A stretch of 64,000 nt of DNA from Meghimatium bilineatum (GCA_034231615.1 CM067322.1:57292828-57356827), one strand, 5' to 3'. Positions 23,040 through 34,510 are shown, numbered from the stretch's first letter. Numbers and translations are program-made. The notes: generated from the letters alone by a model not told the origin.

Positions 23040-23340
23040 CATATTTGACTCTATGACATTGTGTGATACATGAATATTTTTGTGCGCTGTTGTTTTGTTC
23101 TATACGTGTTCAATTTATTTGGTCCTGGAGCGAGAGTCATTTTTCTAACATCATCCAGTGCTGGACATTCAAAAATGTGGTCGTCAACAGTTTCGTAGAG
23201 ATAGTGAACATGCTGCTCCCGGAAGTGTGTTGTGGTTTACACTGTTCAAGTGATTGTTACACTGTACATGTTGTATGGGAAATCGGAAGATGGCGCTCTG
23301 GTCCTTCCTTCTCTAGTGATTGATGAGCTGGTCATATATT
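23040..23340 (-). mobile_element. LINE-D 3' end (post-RNase H type), copy 1
   Basis: Minus-strand reading gives ETVDDHIFECPALDDVRKMT then LAPGPNKLNTYRTKQQR. The ETVDHIFECPAL pattern is typical of the C-terminal tail after the RNase H domain of I/Jockey-like LINEs. A second copy of the last ~95 bases lies at 53935-54030. Confidence 0.6.
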
Positions 23341-24164
23341 TGTAGATTTCTCTCCCAGTGTCTCCCATGGCCCATGATCAGACAAGTCTCTTTGTTCACA
23401 GATTTCAATACCTTTTTTATAGCGTGCATGGTCGTTAGCTTATATGGCTGTTGCTGTCCTACTCCCTTCTCTGTTAGTCTACCCGCCTTATCATTACTAC
23501 GTATGTCTTAATGGCTAGGAATCCCCTGCAAAACAATATTGACTTCATGAGATGTAAGTAACTGATTGGCATCGTGATATATTTGAACTAGTTCAGGATT
23601 ACAACGTCCCGCACGTTATAGAACGGGAAATATTTGTAAAATATATATACATCAAAGACTCGTTATGTCTACTTTGAAAATATGTACTCACATATGTCTA
23701 CTTTGAAAATATGTACTCACTGCGCAAAACTGAAATCAAACAGGTACAGCGTGAAACGGAGTAATGAAGTTTTGCTAATACCACGAAATGGGCACACACA
23801 AAAATCGACTTTTCTACCGAAAGTCCTATATCAAGAGTAACATACACGAATAAATAAACAACGACATGGCAACTTTTAGCTGTGTAATTATCTGCTCCAT
23901 AACCTTAATCTCCTAATATACAGTAAAAGATCAATTGAAATGATTCAAACATAGACTGACAGAACGAGAGAAGAGACCGTGTATGTTGTGTTGGTAGCAG
24001 CACTAGTGACTGCCAGTGCTGAGAAGTATTACATTTCCCAGACACAGAGAAAATATACTGTTAGAAAAGATCACATTGCAATCACCCGCATGCCTGATTA
24101 ACATTGTCCCAACTGATGTAGTGATTTTATATGTGAATTTCAATCCACCCATGCAACAGAAAAC
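23341..24164. other. Spacer with a short tandem duplication
   Basis: ATGTCTACTTTGAAAATATG with TACTCAC occurs twice in tandem at about 23666-23720. No gene recognised. Confidence 0.5.
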
Positions 24165-24400
24165 CTTACTAGATAACATGCCGTTTTATTGAAGCTCTCT
24201 TATGGAAGCTTTGTAGCATGTCATCTATACAATTATAGAACCTCTCTGAATAGAAGGCTTCTTCAATAGGCATTGCACTAAGCCGAAAGGAGAAGTCTCC
24301 TGGGTATGAAAGCTCAGAAAAACCACCCCACTTCACATAGGAAGTAAGAGCTAATCGCTCGCAATTCCCGAGGTTCTCAAACAAACAAGCAAAGAAACAA
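24165..24400 (-). repeat. Dispersed repeat R1, copy 2 (possible coding remnant)
   Basis: Aligned with 4850-5045. Minus frame of 71 residues (24169-24384) includes SELSYPGDFSFRLSAM and EEAFYSERFYNC. I do not recognise the family. Confidence 0.5.
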
Positions 24401-24487
24401 TACCTGTATTACTTTTCTAAGGCATCTCTGTACATACAAGCGGGATGAAGAAACATAGATTTGAGACTGTTGTCGTCATTGTCTCTG

Positions 24488-24750
24488 ATAAACTTCTTCT
24501 TCTTCTTCTGCGTTCGTTCTCAAACTCCTGCAGATTAGCACGATGTAGTCCGGAGAACGGAATGCGATGTGTCAATGTTTACAGCAGTGCTGCGATATCT
24601 GCGCATTTCGCCCTGACACTTCCGACTTCAGCATGGCTTTGGGTCCCTGACCCTATATGGGATGGGACAGCCAACTCCATCCCATAACCTCCTTAGTCGC
24701 CTTTTACGATATGCATGGGATGTAAACAGTGTTAGCAGTAAAGGGGCTTT
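24488..24750 (-). mobile_element. SINE-S1 copy
   Basis: CTTCTTCTTCTTCTGCGTTC, TCTCAAACTCCTGCAGATTA, TAGTCCGGAGAACGGAATGC, CCTGACACTTCCGACTTCAG, ATATGGGATGGGACAGCC, CCATAACCTCCTTAGTCGCC, TTTTACGATATGCATGGGAT. One of the three best S1 copies. The plus frame 24445-24687 is incidental. Confidence 0.88.
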
Positions 24751-25840
24751 AACTCACAACAATGTTACACAATAAATATACAGGGCAGAATTCAAGAAAA
24801 CGTATAGCTTACTAGAAGAAATAATAATGAAGTGATCTGCAGATTTGTAAAAATAATATATAAGTATTTAAACGATGAAAGTTCTCTGCGAGATTAACAT
24901 CACGTGAAAATTAAAAGTTAAATAAATTGTATTGCATGAGCTAGAGAGATATTGACCCCTGTTGTCTAAAAACTAAATCAATGAAATTTAGGGAGACTAG
25001 ACATACTATAAGGAAAGCATAAAACTGCTTCACAAGTTATGCTCTGACATGGAAATCATATGAATGACATTGAAGGCATAGAACAATTTAGAGAAGCGAG
25101 ACGATGAAAATTCTCAGCGATATTCACATCACATGAAAATGGAAAGGAAATCTAGAGACAGAATAGACATATAAATGAGAGAATTCGTCTTTAGTATAAG
25201 CTCTTAGAAGATCGGGGACTTGATTGATTTGTGATTAATGAGACAAATTCTAGGATAGCCAACAAGGGGAAGCAATTCTAAACGATATCTATCAATGAAG
25301 GAATAACGAAGAAAACCTTACACTTAGTAATACGAAGACTGATGAAGAAAGCAATACATTCCACAATATTAAGACACACAGAGAGAATACTAAATAGACA
25401 TACAAAAGAAATATGAATAAATACACGCTAAAATAATCGTATTAAAAAAGAGATTAAAAAAAGAAAGAATTCTTGTATGTTAATGATTATCAGATTTGCT
25501 ATATGATCAATCGTCTTGTCGTGACGTAGACAGCAATCTTCTCTAAATTCAAGCTGCAGCCTAGAAAAGGTCCAGCGTCGCTCCTATCCGGTAGTATCTG
25601 ATAGAAGGAGCAACACAGCGACAGGTCTGACTGACACCCGTCTATATTGCTGTAACTCGGCAGTATCTGATACAAAATCAAATTACTAGAATGTCAGAGA
25701 AAATTCGACAAACGTGAAACTGGGGAGGGGCTGATGTGTCACACGGTAAATAAGCAGTATAAACAGAAATAAATAATATACTGCAAAACAAATATAAACT
25801 AAACTTTAAAATAAATAAAACAAGAAAATACAAAGAAGTC
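24751..25840. other. Unassigned spacer
   Basis: A-rich sequence; no gene, no clear repeat. A short dyad (CAGTATCTGATA / GTAGTATCTGATAG) lies near 25590-25675. Confidence 0.5.
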
Positions 25841-25868
25841 GACGTTTCGACCACATGCCTTTAGCAGG
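25841..25868 (-). other. Hammerhead-like dispersed motif, copy 2
   Basis: Minus strand: CCTGCTAAAGGC - ATGTG - GTCGAAACGTC, parallel to CCTGATGAAGGC - TTAATA - GTCGAAACGTC at 52506. A TTTGTATTTTCTTGTTTTAT stretch follows on the same strand. Confidence 0.35.
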
Positions 25869-26049
25869 AAAAAAACGGTGAAATACTAAATATCTGATAG
25901 ATTGACATAGAATATGATTGATTGAAATACCACCATGTTCCTCTAGTTGAGTACATGCCCGAATTGGAATTCTTTTGTGAAAATTCGTTACTTTGGCCTA
26001 TTGATATGATAATTATATCATTATCAAGTTATATGAACTAAATGAATAT
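25869..26049. other. Unassigned spacer
   Basis: Nothing recognised. Confidence 0.5.
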
Positions 26050-26725
26050 AGCAATGTGAAGATAAACTAACATACAAATACATGTGGCAAAATGAAATGG
26101 GACAAAGGATATAATAAATGTGAAAAATGAAGTGGGACAAAGGATATAATAAATGTGAAAAAATGAAGTGGGACAAAGGATATAATAAATGTGAAAAATG
26201 AAGTGGGACAAAGGATATAATAAATGTGAAAAATGAAGTGGGGCATAAGAAATAATAAATGTAGCAAAATGGAGTGAGGCAAATGTAATGATAAATATGA
26301 CAAAATGAAGTAGGACAACGGAAATTGTAGTAAGTTTAAAGATATAAATAGAAATGATCAATGTATCAAAATAAATATTTGTGAATTAATGTTCAGATTG
26401 GGATACATACAGTAAAGGAAAATAATAGGTGTGACAAAATAAATACGATAAGGGAAAAAAATAGATGTGACAAAATAAATACTGCAAAAAAGAAATAATA
26501 GATGTGACAAAACACATACAGCAAAGGAAAATAATATATGACAAAATAAATATAACATGCAAAAATAATAGACGTGACAAAACAAATACGTACAAAGAAA
26601 AAAAATAATAGATGGGACAAATTAATACAGCACAGGAAAATAATATATGTGAAAATATAAATATGCCGAAGGATAGTAATAGATGTGACAAAATAAATAC
26701 GTAGCAATGTGATGAGAACAATTGT
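26050..26725. repeat. ~36-bp minisatellite, two related blocks
   Basis: 26060-26330: units AATGAAGTGGGACAAAGGAT + ATAATAAATGTGAAA. 26390-26710: units ATAATAGATGTGACAAAATA + AATACAGCAAAGGAAA. The shared ATAATA-ATGTGA core shows a common origin. Overlapping minus frames are artefacts. Confidence 0.93.
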
Positions 26726-27453
26726 GAAGCGATGATATATCAATATGAAGACAGACATAAGTTAGAACACTAAACATTGAAGAGGGTTGGCTCATAAACT
26801 GCACTATAGCAAGAAAGATGAGGTATAAGGGGCTTGTCAGAAGACTTTATCCTGGCCAGGAAGAAGTAGGAGCAGAAAGTTGACGCAGTGATTGTTCCTT
26901 CAGATGTAGCACCACATGAATTTTCATATTTCTGTCATCTCTGCGTGATCTTAAAAATATTTCCAGAATAAAACAACTTATCTTTAGCCGTCATTTTGAA
27001 TATTAATTAATTCTATATGCATCTGAAAATGCCAGCAATGCGTATTGTTTTTGCGAATACAAAAATGAATAGTTTCTCTGGTATGTTATATAGATAGCCA
27101 ATATTATTTATTTTCATTATAATTATGCTAATTATCCGCCAATATCAATTAGTTCTGTGTCCAACTGAAAATTGAGTGCAATGTGGTCAAGGGATATGTC
27201 TTATCTTCGTGAATACAAAAATGTATATTAGGGTGTTGTTTTATTGAAAATAACAAAGATAATTTAGAAATTATTATCTCTTCAGCGCTATTAATAAAAG
27301 TCTATTTTGTGGACCAGAAAATCATTCGGGTTATCTTCTCTACGTCCATTTCATTGGCACGGGTCATCAAATCTCCCAGGATATTCAGGTGACAACCGTT
27401 AAGATGTGCTTCTTTGACGACCGGATCCGTCACATGTCACGTGCTTTATACCG
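26726..27453. other. Unassigned spacer
   Basis: AT-rich; no gene or repeat recognised. Confidence 0.5.
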
Positions 27454-27588
<135 letters not shown>

Positions 27589-27641
27589 GTTGTTCGTCCA
27601 TCACATGATGATGATGACCATTTGTTACATCCACTTTTGAA

Positions 27642-28032
27642 AATTCAATTTTAGTTATGTCCTTGATTATGAGTTCGTAGATAGCTAATGAGCCCTATTC
27701 GAGCTGTAAATGTCCTTGGACAGTTCGGACATGGAATGACGACTGTAGACGGATCTTGGTCTTTCCGTGACTTTCTAGCTGTTCTCCGCTGTTGAGCTGC
27801 TGCATTTCTCTTCTTTTCACAAGATGATGCGCTCTTTTTTAAAATTTTAGAACGCCATGTAGATCTATTTTGTGCAAGTTCTTCCCATGTATCGTGGTCT
27901 ATTTCAAAGGCTTTCAGTGAGTTCTTTAACTAGTCCTTGTAGCGCTTCCTTTGGCCACCTTGAGATCGTATACCCTTCTCTAGCTCACCATAGAGAAGTA
28001 TCTTTGGCAGACGATGGTCTGGCACACGCACC
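27642..28032 (-). mobile_element. LINE-B C-terminus with zinc-finger-like tail (copy 2)
   Basis: On the minus strand, in order: MVRVPDHRLPKILLYGELEK, GIRSQGGQKKRYKD (then a stop), LAQNRSTWRSKILKKSASSC, EKKRNAAAQQRRTARKSRKD and a tail VIPCPNCPRTFTARIGLISY followed by LRTH and TAA. The C-x2-C...L-R-T-H arrangement is a C2H2-type finger, but the position expected to hold the first His is Tyr. This copy preserves the 3' end missing from the copy at 1556. Confidence 0.85.
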
Positions 28033-28784
28033 ATATATATATGAATTTGACACTTTAAACATAACGGGATCATTGAACGCCAATCGTATGGATGCTAACA
28101 TGTTCCATAATTTCTGTTATTTCTCTGTCTCGTTTTCAACTGTATTTGTGTGTGCTTTTGTGTATTTTCTGTGTCACCTCTGATCCAGTTTCAATCCTTC
28201 CGGTCGTCTCCACATTTTTCTAGGTCATGTGAACGTCAGTTGTATCGTTCCTGCTAGTTGTTTTTTGAGGTATATGTGTATTCATTGTTGATAAAGCCTT
28301 TTGAGTGAAACGTCCATTTGTGTTGTGTGAGTATGTGTGTTTCCAGTTATTAACAAAACTTCATTACCCTGTTGCAAGCTCTACCTACTTTTCGGGTCGC
28401 AAATTCATTTTATATTTTCCTATGTTTCAAGTAAATTATTTGGGTGCCAAATTAATACGAAAACAAATTATAACTTTTTGTCCGGACGGACGTACAGACT
28501 GGGTTGAGGTATCATTGAATTGCAATTTTCATGGCTATTTAGCTGTATTATTTTTAATGATATTTGACTATTTTTAAAACTTTTTCTAAGAATCTAATAA
28601 ATGCAACATTATGAATATAACATCACTGCTGAAGTAGAACACTCGGTGAGTTATGCATGGATGCTAAGATAAAAGGATATACTATACGTCACTGTAACAA
28701 TTGTAAAAAGATATTGTAAAAATTATCTTTACAGTACACAGGTTTAAAAAAAGAAATAAGCTTATTGAGCTAAACAACACGAAA
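28033..28784. other. Unassigned spacer
   Basis: No recognised feature; short frames without motifs. Confidence 0.5.
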
Positions 28785-29250
28785 GTCATACAGCGCGCTA
28801 AGATACCATCGGTGTACTCGACTATTAACTTAGAGGTTTAAGATAGCTTGACCATGTGAAAAGAGTGTCGAACGTTAGCTTTCCTATGGGAAGTCTCTTA
28901 CGCGAGCTTTCATTTGGTGGATTGCAAAGTGGCGGATCAAAACTGAAATATAATGACATCTACAAAACGGGTTTGAACAATTTTAAGATAAAATCAATTA
29001 TGGAAGATATTGCCTGATGATAGTACAGCATGGAGTACGGTACCGCGCCGAGGCATCCAATCACCTGAGATAACCCTGATGGAAAGGTCTGAAGACATGC
29101 CACGTAGACAAAAGACACATGTATCCTTATAAGTAGACTCGTTATATATATTCTAATCTTGTCCCTGCGGATCAAAATCGGTAAAAATAAGCCATGAAAG
29201 AGCTGAACTTTGAGGGATTTGGTCCATATGTAATGCTTACACTGGCCTGT
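28785..29250 (+). mobile_element. LINE-J C-terminal remnant
   Basis: Reads LDHVKRVSN, LLRELSFGG and GGSKLKYNDIYKTGLNNFKI, then ...MEDIA...STAWSTVPRRGI. This follows the order of LINE C-termini with RWxGHVxRM, LLYGELxxG and GGxKLRYKDxxK. Frames shift and stops occur. The family is distinct from LINE-B but similar in layout. Confidence 0.6.
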
Positions 29251-29384
29251 TTCCTGGCCGTCTGTTAAAACGCAAAATAACATCATTGATTGAGCTATAC
29301 TGGTGACAACTCGTCAAACTGGTTACAACTGACCCATCGTTTAGCATATCATTGTATCTACCAATCAGTGAGACTGTGTATTGG

Positions 29385-29655
29385 CTGGGCCCGTGGAAAA
29401 AGGTTGGGGGCGGGGGAGGGGAAGAATAGCGACATGGTTATATGCCTTGCATGTCGTAAAAGACAAATAAGGAGGTTTTGGAGATAAGGTCCTATCTCAA
29501 GGATGGTAACTGTTGACTATAATTCATGCTGAAATCTGACGTGCCAGAACGAAAGTTCAGATATAGCAGCCAAACTGTAAACCATAACACAACGCATTCC
29601 GTTCTCCAGACTACATTCTGCTATCCTTCAGGGAACACAAAAGATGAAGAAGCAG
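29385..29655 (+). mobile_element. SINE-S1 copy
   Basis: Plus-orientation: GGAGGGGAAGAATAGCGAC, TTGCATGTCGTAAAAGACAA, ATAAGGAGGTTTTGG, GCTGAAATCTGACGTGCC, AGATATAGCAGCC, CACAACGCATTCCGTTCTCC and a GATGAAGAAGCAGC tail. Confidence 0.82.
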
Positions 29656-30239
29656 CAATCCGTAGATTATGCAACCGGAACCTTTCTATATCAATATGAA
29701 ATGCATGTTCCTTCCTTGTGCCAAAACAACATGTCCTGCAATGGTCACACAGACTATCCAGAACTCACTTTAAGACCGTAAAGTCACAGACCTTCCGGCA
29801 ATCAACACCCACAACAAGCTGCATATTTGTGTACCTTGCCTACACACTTTAAGGAATCACCTGAGATTTCACGAGTAACGGTATCAAAGCATGCGTGTCA
29901 GCCAAGAATACCCTGGCGAGTTAGTTCTTACCTCATTTACAATATACAGGCCAGGTCTTTGAATGAACACTCGCTGTCTGTGTTTACCAATATATGTTTC
30001 TCTTCCTAATAGGTTTTTAATTGATATATTCAATTTGGTTGAGTTTGGTTATTGTCTGGCTCCCCTCTATTAGGAAAACTCACAGGTGATTCCCCATTGA
30101 TTATAAGTACTTCACCTTCAGGTGGATATACCTGTGTCACTTGAAAAGGAATTTATCGTAAACAAACTGTTAACAATGTGTGCTCTGTTTTGTTTATTAA
30201 TGTTTGCTATCCAAATATGACTATACCTTTAGAATACAA
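29656..30239. other. Unassigned spacer
   Basis: No gene or repeat recognised. Confidence 0.5.
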
Positions 30240-30365
30240 AACAGCAGTTAAGCATTATAATAATAGTAATAATACGAAAGATGAATATAATAATAATAAT
30301 ACTAATACTAGTATACGTATGCTAATAATAATAATAGCAATAATAGTAATACAGACCCTAGGTTG
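30240..30365. repeat. Imperfect (AAT)n tract
   Basis: AATAATAGTAATAATACG-type triplets for about 120 bases. Confidence 0.8.
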
Positions 30366-30584
30366 TTTTGGTAATAGGTAAGAACAAAGAAAGCAAAGTA
30401 TTCCGTTCTACGGTTCACAAAATAGAATGAATCGACGTTTGAACCAAAACTGTCTCTATTAATAAAAAACAGAACAAATCAAGGAAAAATATGAGGAACC
30501 AACTAATATTGCAATATATTCTTGAAATTTAGTAGGAAGTCCACTTCACGAAATTGTGTATTGTTGTTTGTTTCGATCACTAGC

Positions 30585-30785
30585 AATTATGAGCAATAGA
30601 GTTTTTGTATTATTTTGCGCAATTTGGGGGAAGAAGGTGTCTTCGGAGCTTTACTGCATACACAGAAGATACCAGCTCTCTATCTCTGTTCAATGCTTGG
30701 AGTAGAAACCCCTACTCAACCAGCTCTCCACCTCTGTTCAATACTTGGAGTAGAAGCCCCTACTCAGAGGACATTGAAACATGAT
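30585..30785. repeat. Dispersed repeat R2, copy 1, with internal duplication
   Basis: AGCAATAGAGTTTTTGTATT, CTTCGGAGCTTTACTGCATA and GAAGCCCCTACTCAGAG align with 43060-43205. The ~46-base segment ACCAGCTCTC...CCTACTCA is tandemly duplicated here and single in the other copy. Confidence 0.7.
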
Positions 30786-31065
30786 TTCTTCTTCTTCTGC
30801 GTTCGTTCTCAAACTCCTGCAGATTAGCAGGATGTAGCCTGGAGAACGGAATGCGTTGTGTCATGGTTTACATCATTGCTGCGATATCTGTGCGTTTCGG
30901 CCTGACACATCCGACATCAGCATGGCTTTGGATCTCTGACCCTATATGGGATGGGACAGCCAACTCCATCCCATAACCTCCTTAGTCGCCTTTTACGACA
31001 TGCGTGGAAGGTAAACAGTGTTGCTATTATTTGCTCCCCTTTCGGGCCCCGGCAACAAACGGGCG
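30786..31065 (-). mobile_element. SINE-S1 copy
   Basis: Near-consensus: CTTCTTCTTCTGCGTTCGTT, CTCCTGCAGATTAGCAGG, GGAGAACGGAATGCGTTGTG, GGCCTGACACATCCGACATC, TATATGGGATGGGACAGCC, AACCTCCTTAGTCGCC, GCTCCCCTTTCGGGCCC. About 280 bases, directly abutting R2. Confidence 0.9.
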
Positions 31066-31284
31066 ATATTTTCAGTTAAAAATTATGTTTTAAGAGTCAT
31101 TTGGAGCTTCATGTAAATTTATTTAGTTCTTTGACCATCATATATAATTCGTTTAGAACAGAATGGCGAACAAGTAAAAATTTCTTGACAAGTAGAATAT
31201 AGCCCTAGTGCTGTACTTTGCCCATCGCTGATATAATATAGGCATCTAAGCTATTAGTGGTTTAATGGTTGGTATTTTTTCGTC

Positions 31285-31392
31285 TCCTTTCGTGTACGTT
31301 CTCAACCTCATGTAATTAGCTCGATTTACTCCGGAGAACGGAATGTATTATGCCATTATTTACAGTTTTGCTGCAATATCTGCACCTTTATA
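31285..31392 (-). mobile_element. SINE-S1, truncated
   Basis: CGTGTACGTTCTCAACCTCA, ACTCCGGAGAACGGAATG and TTTGCTGCAATATCTGCACC: the tail-side third of S1 only. Confidence 0.75.
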
Positions 31393-31722
31393 TGCTGTTT
31401 CTGTCATATATTTCCACATGTGAGTATGTGAGTTATATATGAATAGAAAATCAGAAAGCATATTCTGTTCTCAATAGCTAAAACATCATAATGTGAACAT
31501 ACTGTGAAGATATTGATATCATATCTTACTCAGGATGTATCCATCAATCCATAATTTTTTGACTGTAGTGATTTTAATAGAAATAGGTTCAGTAATTTGC
31601 CATTGACTTCTGAGCGGTTCCAATGCACAATGTCACAGAGTCGGATATAGTTATTATGACAATAGTTATATAATAAATAAACAATAATCCACAAAACATA
31701 CACAGCAAAGTGAAAAAAACAA
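31393..31722. other. Unassigned spacer
   Basis: AT-rich, nothing recognised. Confidence 0.5.
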
Positions 31723-32040
31723 ATGGAAGAGGAATACAAACATGATGCAATATATCTCCTCCAAAGATATCAACATACCACAATATTTCGCCTTAGAACA
31801 GGCCACTTCAGACTGTTGGATCACCTTTACCGATTGAGGATCTCATATACAGATAAATATCCATGTGGATCCGGAACCCAGACCCCGGAACGCATACTTC
31901 AGGACTGCACAACATATAAAGAGCAGAGACAGCAGACCTGGCCAGAGGATACAGACTTGAGGCAAAAGCTATGGGGCAGCCGCTCTGACCTGGAGAAGAC
32001 AGTAGACTTCGTCTTGACGACAGGCCTAACAATATAGCAT
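31723..32040 (+). mobile_element. LINE-L 3' end (post-RNase H tail), open frame
   Basis: The 104-residue frame reads ...QHTTIFRLRTGHFRLLDHLY, RISYTDKYPCGSGTQTPERI, LQDCTTYKEQRQQTWPEDTD and SRSDLEKTVDFVLTTGL then a stop. I-F-R-L-R-T-G-H, the C-x-C-G-x2-Q-T-P-E-x-I-L-x2-C block and the final hydrophobic segment match the C-terminal domain of I/Jockey-type LINEs that follows RNase H. Still open, so relatively young or lucky. 5'-truncated. Confidence 0.8.
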
Positions 32041-32588
32041 GACCACAGATGCTGAACACAGAAGAAAAAGAATATAATAAATATAGTAGTTATATAATGA
32101 ATATTTGACATTATTATTTCCTTGCTACTTCCCAGTATTATGTCATTACAATATGGCTTTGGGTTAAAGAGAATGAGAATATGGACTGCTGGATCAGCAA
32201 CCAACTACATTCCTTCTCAAATAAATATGTTTTTTACAGCACACTAGTACTGTACAAAAATAAAATATTGGCTATATAATGCACAAATTTCCTGCAGTCA
32301 CCGTTTATTCAATTTTAGACTACACTCTTACCCATTTCCTAATTTTATACTGTATTTACCTATTTATATCAATTTCGCCCATTCTCCATTTGCTCCGTGT
32401 TATTGAAACTACCGCTGTTCTAATTTGTTGTATTATTCTTGACATCCTGGAGACTTCGTTTCATATGTATATTTCGTGTCTATAATAAAGTCAATGTGCA
32501 TTGAAGTCACATAGAATCCGGACTAAATATTCACAAACCATATGATATAGTGTTACCACCAATGTAAACGAGTGCACGGTGACTATGC

Positions 32589-32639
<51 letters not shown>

Positions 32640-33196
32640 ATGCGTATACACGTTTCTGTGTATATGTATGTATGTGTGTTTCATTACATAACATATATGT
32701 GTGTGTATTTCCATCACATATCATACAGAACCTTGTTCATCCAATGTTATTGATATATACTTAAAGGATGCGTGACTTATAAACCTAATACAGTCTTGAA
32801 AAGATATGGAGCTGTGAGGACTGGTGAAGGTTTTGTTTCATTGACTTCTTTCAACCCATCTTCTCTGATCCGCTGTCAATCATAAAATTCATTGAAGACA
32901 ATACTTCTGTGACCTAATGATTGACAGGTTGCGATGAATAAGATAAAGTATCTACTAAATTTATGCACAGAACAAATACAATTTTCCTGAGCTACCATTG
33001 TTTCAGTTTCCCGTAAGAGGAAAAACGTTATAGAGATGAACATTAGACAGAAGAAAGTAGGAAAAAAAAACTGAAATTGAAGATTGTAATGGTAGATCCC
33101 GAGTCTAAACGTGAATAGTTTGTTGCGTGTCACCGAGTAGAAATAAAATGTAACGGTACAATTAAGAGCAGTGGTATTGTTTCTTTCTTTTTGCTT
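32041..33196. other. Spacer with a (TA)n(TG)n microsatellite
   Basis: TA then TG runs at about 32588-32640, with further TG-rich sequence to 32710. No gene recognised. Confidence 0.6.
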
Positions 33197-33715
33197 AATA
33201 CCCCTTTATGTCTTGCAGCGTCACAGGTGAAAGACTTTTCGCTTTATACCCTTTTATGCCTTGCAGCGTCACAGGTGAAAGACTTTTCGCTTTATACCCC
33301 TTTATGTCTTGCAGTGTCACAGGTGAAAGACTTTTCGCTTTATACCCCTTTATGCCTTGCAGCGTCACGGGTGAAAGACTTTTCGCTTTATACCCCTTTA
33401 TGTCTTCCAGCGTCAGGGGTGAAAGACTTTTCGCTTTATACCCCTTTATGTCTTCCAGCGTCAGGGGTGAAAGACTTTTCGCTTTATACCCCTTTATGTC
33501 TTGCAGCGTCAGTGGTGAAAGACTTTTCGCTTTATACCCCTTTATGCCTTGCAGCGTCACAGGTGAAAGACTTTTAGCTTTATACCCCTTTATGTCTTGC
33601 AGCGTCACAGGTGAAAGACTTTTCGCTTTATACCCCTTTATGTCTTGCAGCGTCAGTGGTGAAAGACTTTTCGCTTTATACCCCTTTATGCCTTGCAGCG
33701 TCACAGGTGAAAGAG
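33197..33715. repeat. 48-bp minisatellite derived from a LINE-C 3' end
   Basis: About 11 units of CTTTATACCCCTTTATGTCT + TGCAGCGTCACAGGTGAAAG + ACTTTTCG. The CCTTGCAGCGTCACAGGTGA part is the same sequence that forms the C-terminus and stop region of LINE-C at 50525-50550 (CCTTGCGGCGTCAGGGGTGG), and the array runs straight into a LINE-C body at its right edge. Long open frames on both strands (16-residue periods) are artefacts. Confidence 0.93.
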
Positions 33716-33850
33716 TTTTCTGGAGATGTCCTTTTTTGTGATGGGCTCATATATATTTGTTTTCGTTGATCCTTTTATTTATGTAATCCATCTTTTGCAT
33801 GGTCTTCCCCTGAATTTGTATCCATCGTGTATGTCTGTAGTATTATTAAA
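33700..33850 (-). mobile_element. LINE-C C-terminal fragment (copy 1)
   Basis: Minus strand reads HDGYKFRGRPCKRWIT, a stop, IKGSTKTN, and DISRKLFHL before a stop, then RCKA. This is parallel to HNGYKARGRPCKRWITEIKE and ISRELFHP-stop-RRKA in the copy at 50490-50775. Its 3' end is the edge of the 48-bp array. Confidence 0.8.
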
Positions 33851-33924
33851 GATAAAGTAAGCTATTGATTTTAATTAATGTCAACTTATTTCAGTGGTTA
33901 GTGTAAATAGAAAATGTATCGTGC

Positions 33925-34075
33925 GTTCTTTCTCATACTCCCACCGGGTCTCTCGTAGCAGGACAATGGTCATATTAGATGTATAACAGTATGTAGTCCA
34001 GAGAACGTAGTACATTGTGCCATCGTTTACTTGTTCTAATGGCCTGACACATTCGATATCCGTGATAATAATATA
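33925..34075 (-). mobile_element. SINE-S2 copy
   Basis: CTCCCACCGGGTCTCTCGTA, GCAGGACAATGG, TATGTAGTCCAGAGAACG, CATTGTGCCATCGTTTAC, AATGGCCTGACACATTCGAT. Confidence 0.8.
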
Positions 34076-34389
34076 AAAGCTGAGTAGATTTACCACTTCC
34101 ACTGAACGCTGAATTTATGTAATCATATCGCGGGTAGGCCAGTCGTGTGAGAGAACTGGTTTCAGTTCTACACGCTGGTCACCAACTGCATAGTGTTGCT
34201 GTCGACTGACTTCCACACAAAAAAATGAATAATTACTGTGAGATTATTATCGTGGTAAATGCAATTACTATTACTGATAAAGTAAACAGAAATAATTATT
34301 CAGTAACAAAAGTTACGTATATATTATCTTTTTTTTGTTAAATATAATTTTTACGATGCCTCATTAGATTTCACACACTATCATACTAC
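34076..34389. other. Unassigned spacer
   Basis: AT-rich with no recognised feature. Confidence 0.5.
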
Positions 34390-34510
34390 TATGTGGTGTC
34401 GTGGTCCACAAGGGAACACAGAATAATGATACTGTTACTTGTCACCCATGTTATAAAAAGTGACTAAGAAGGTTATGAGGGTATGTTGGCTGTCCCATCC
34501 CATAGTGTGT
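34390..34510 (+). mobile_element. SINE-S1, interrupted by assembly gap
   Basis: GTGTCGTGGTCCACAAGGG, AAAGTGACTAAGAAGGTTAT and TTGGCTGTCCCATCCCATAG follow S1 order, then the run of N begins. Confidence 0.75.

Noticed and set aside
26050..26725. CRISPR-like array
   Set aside because: Units are contiguous and degenerate without unique spacers, and the context is eukaryotic.
33195..33741. Long frames of 128-177 residues on both strands
   Set aside because: 48-bp repeat artefact; no start context or domain.
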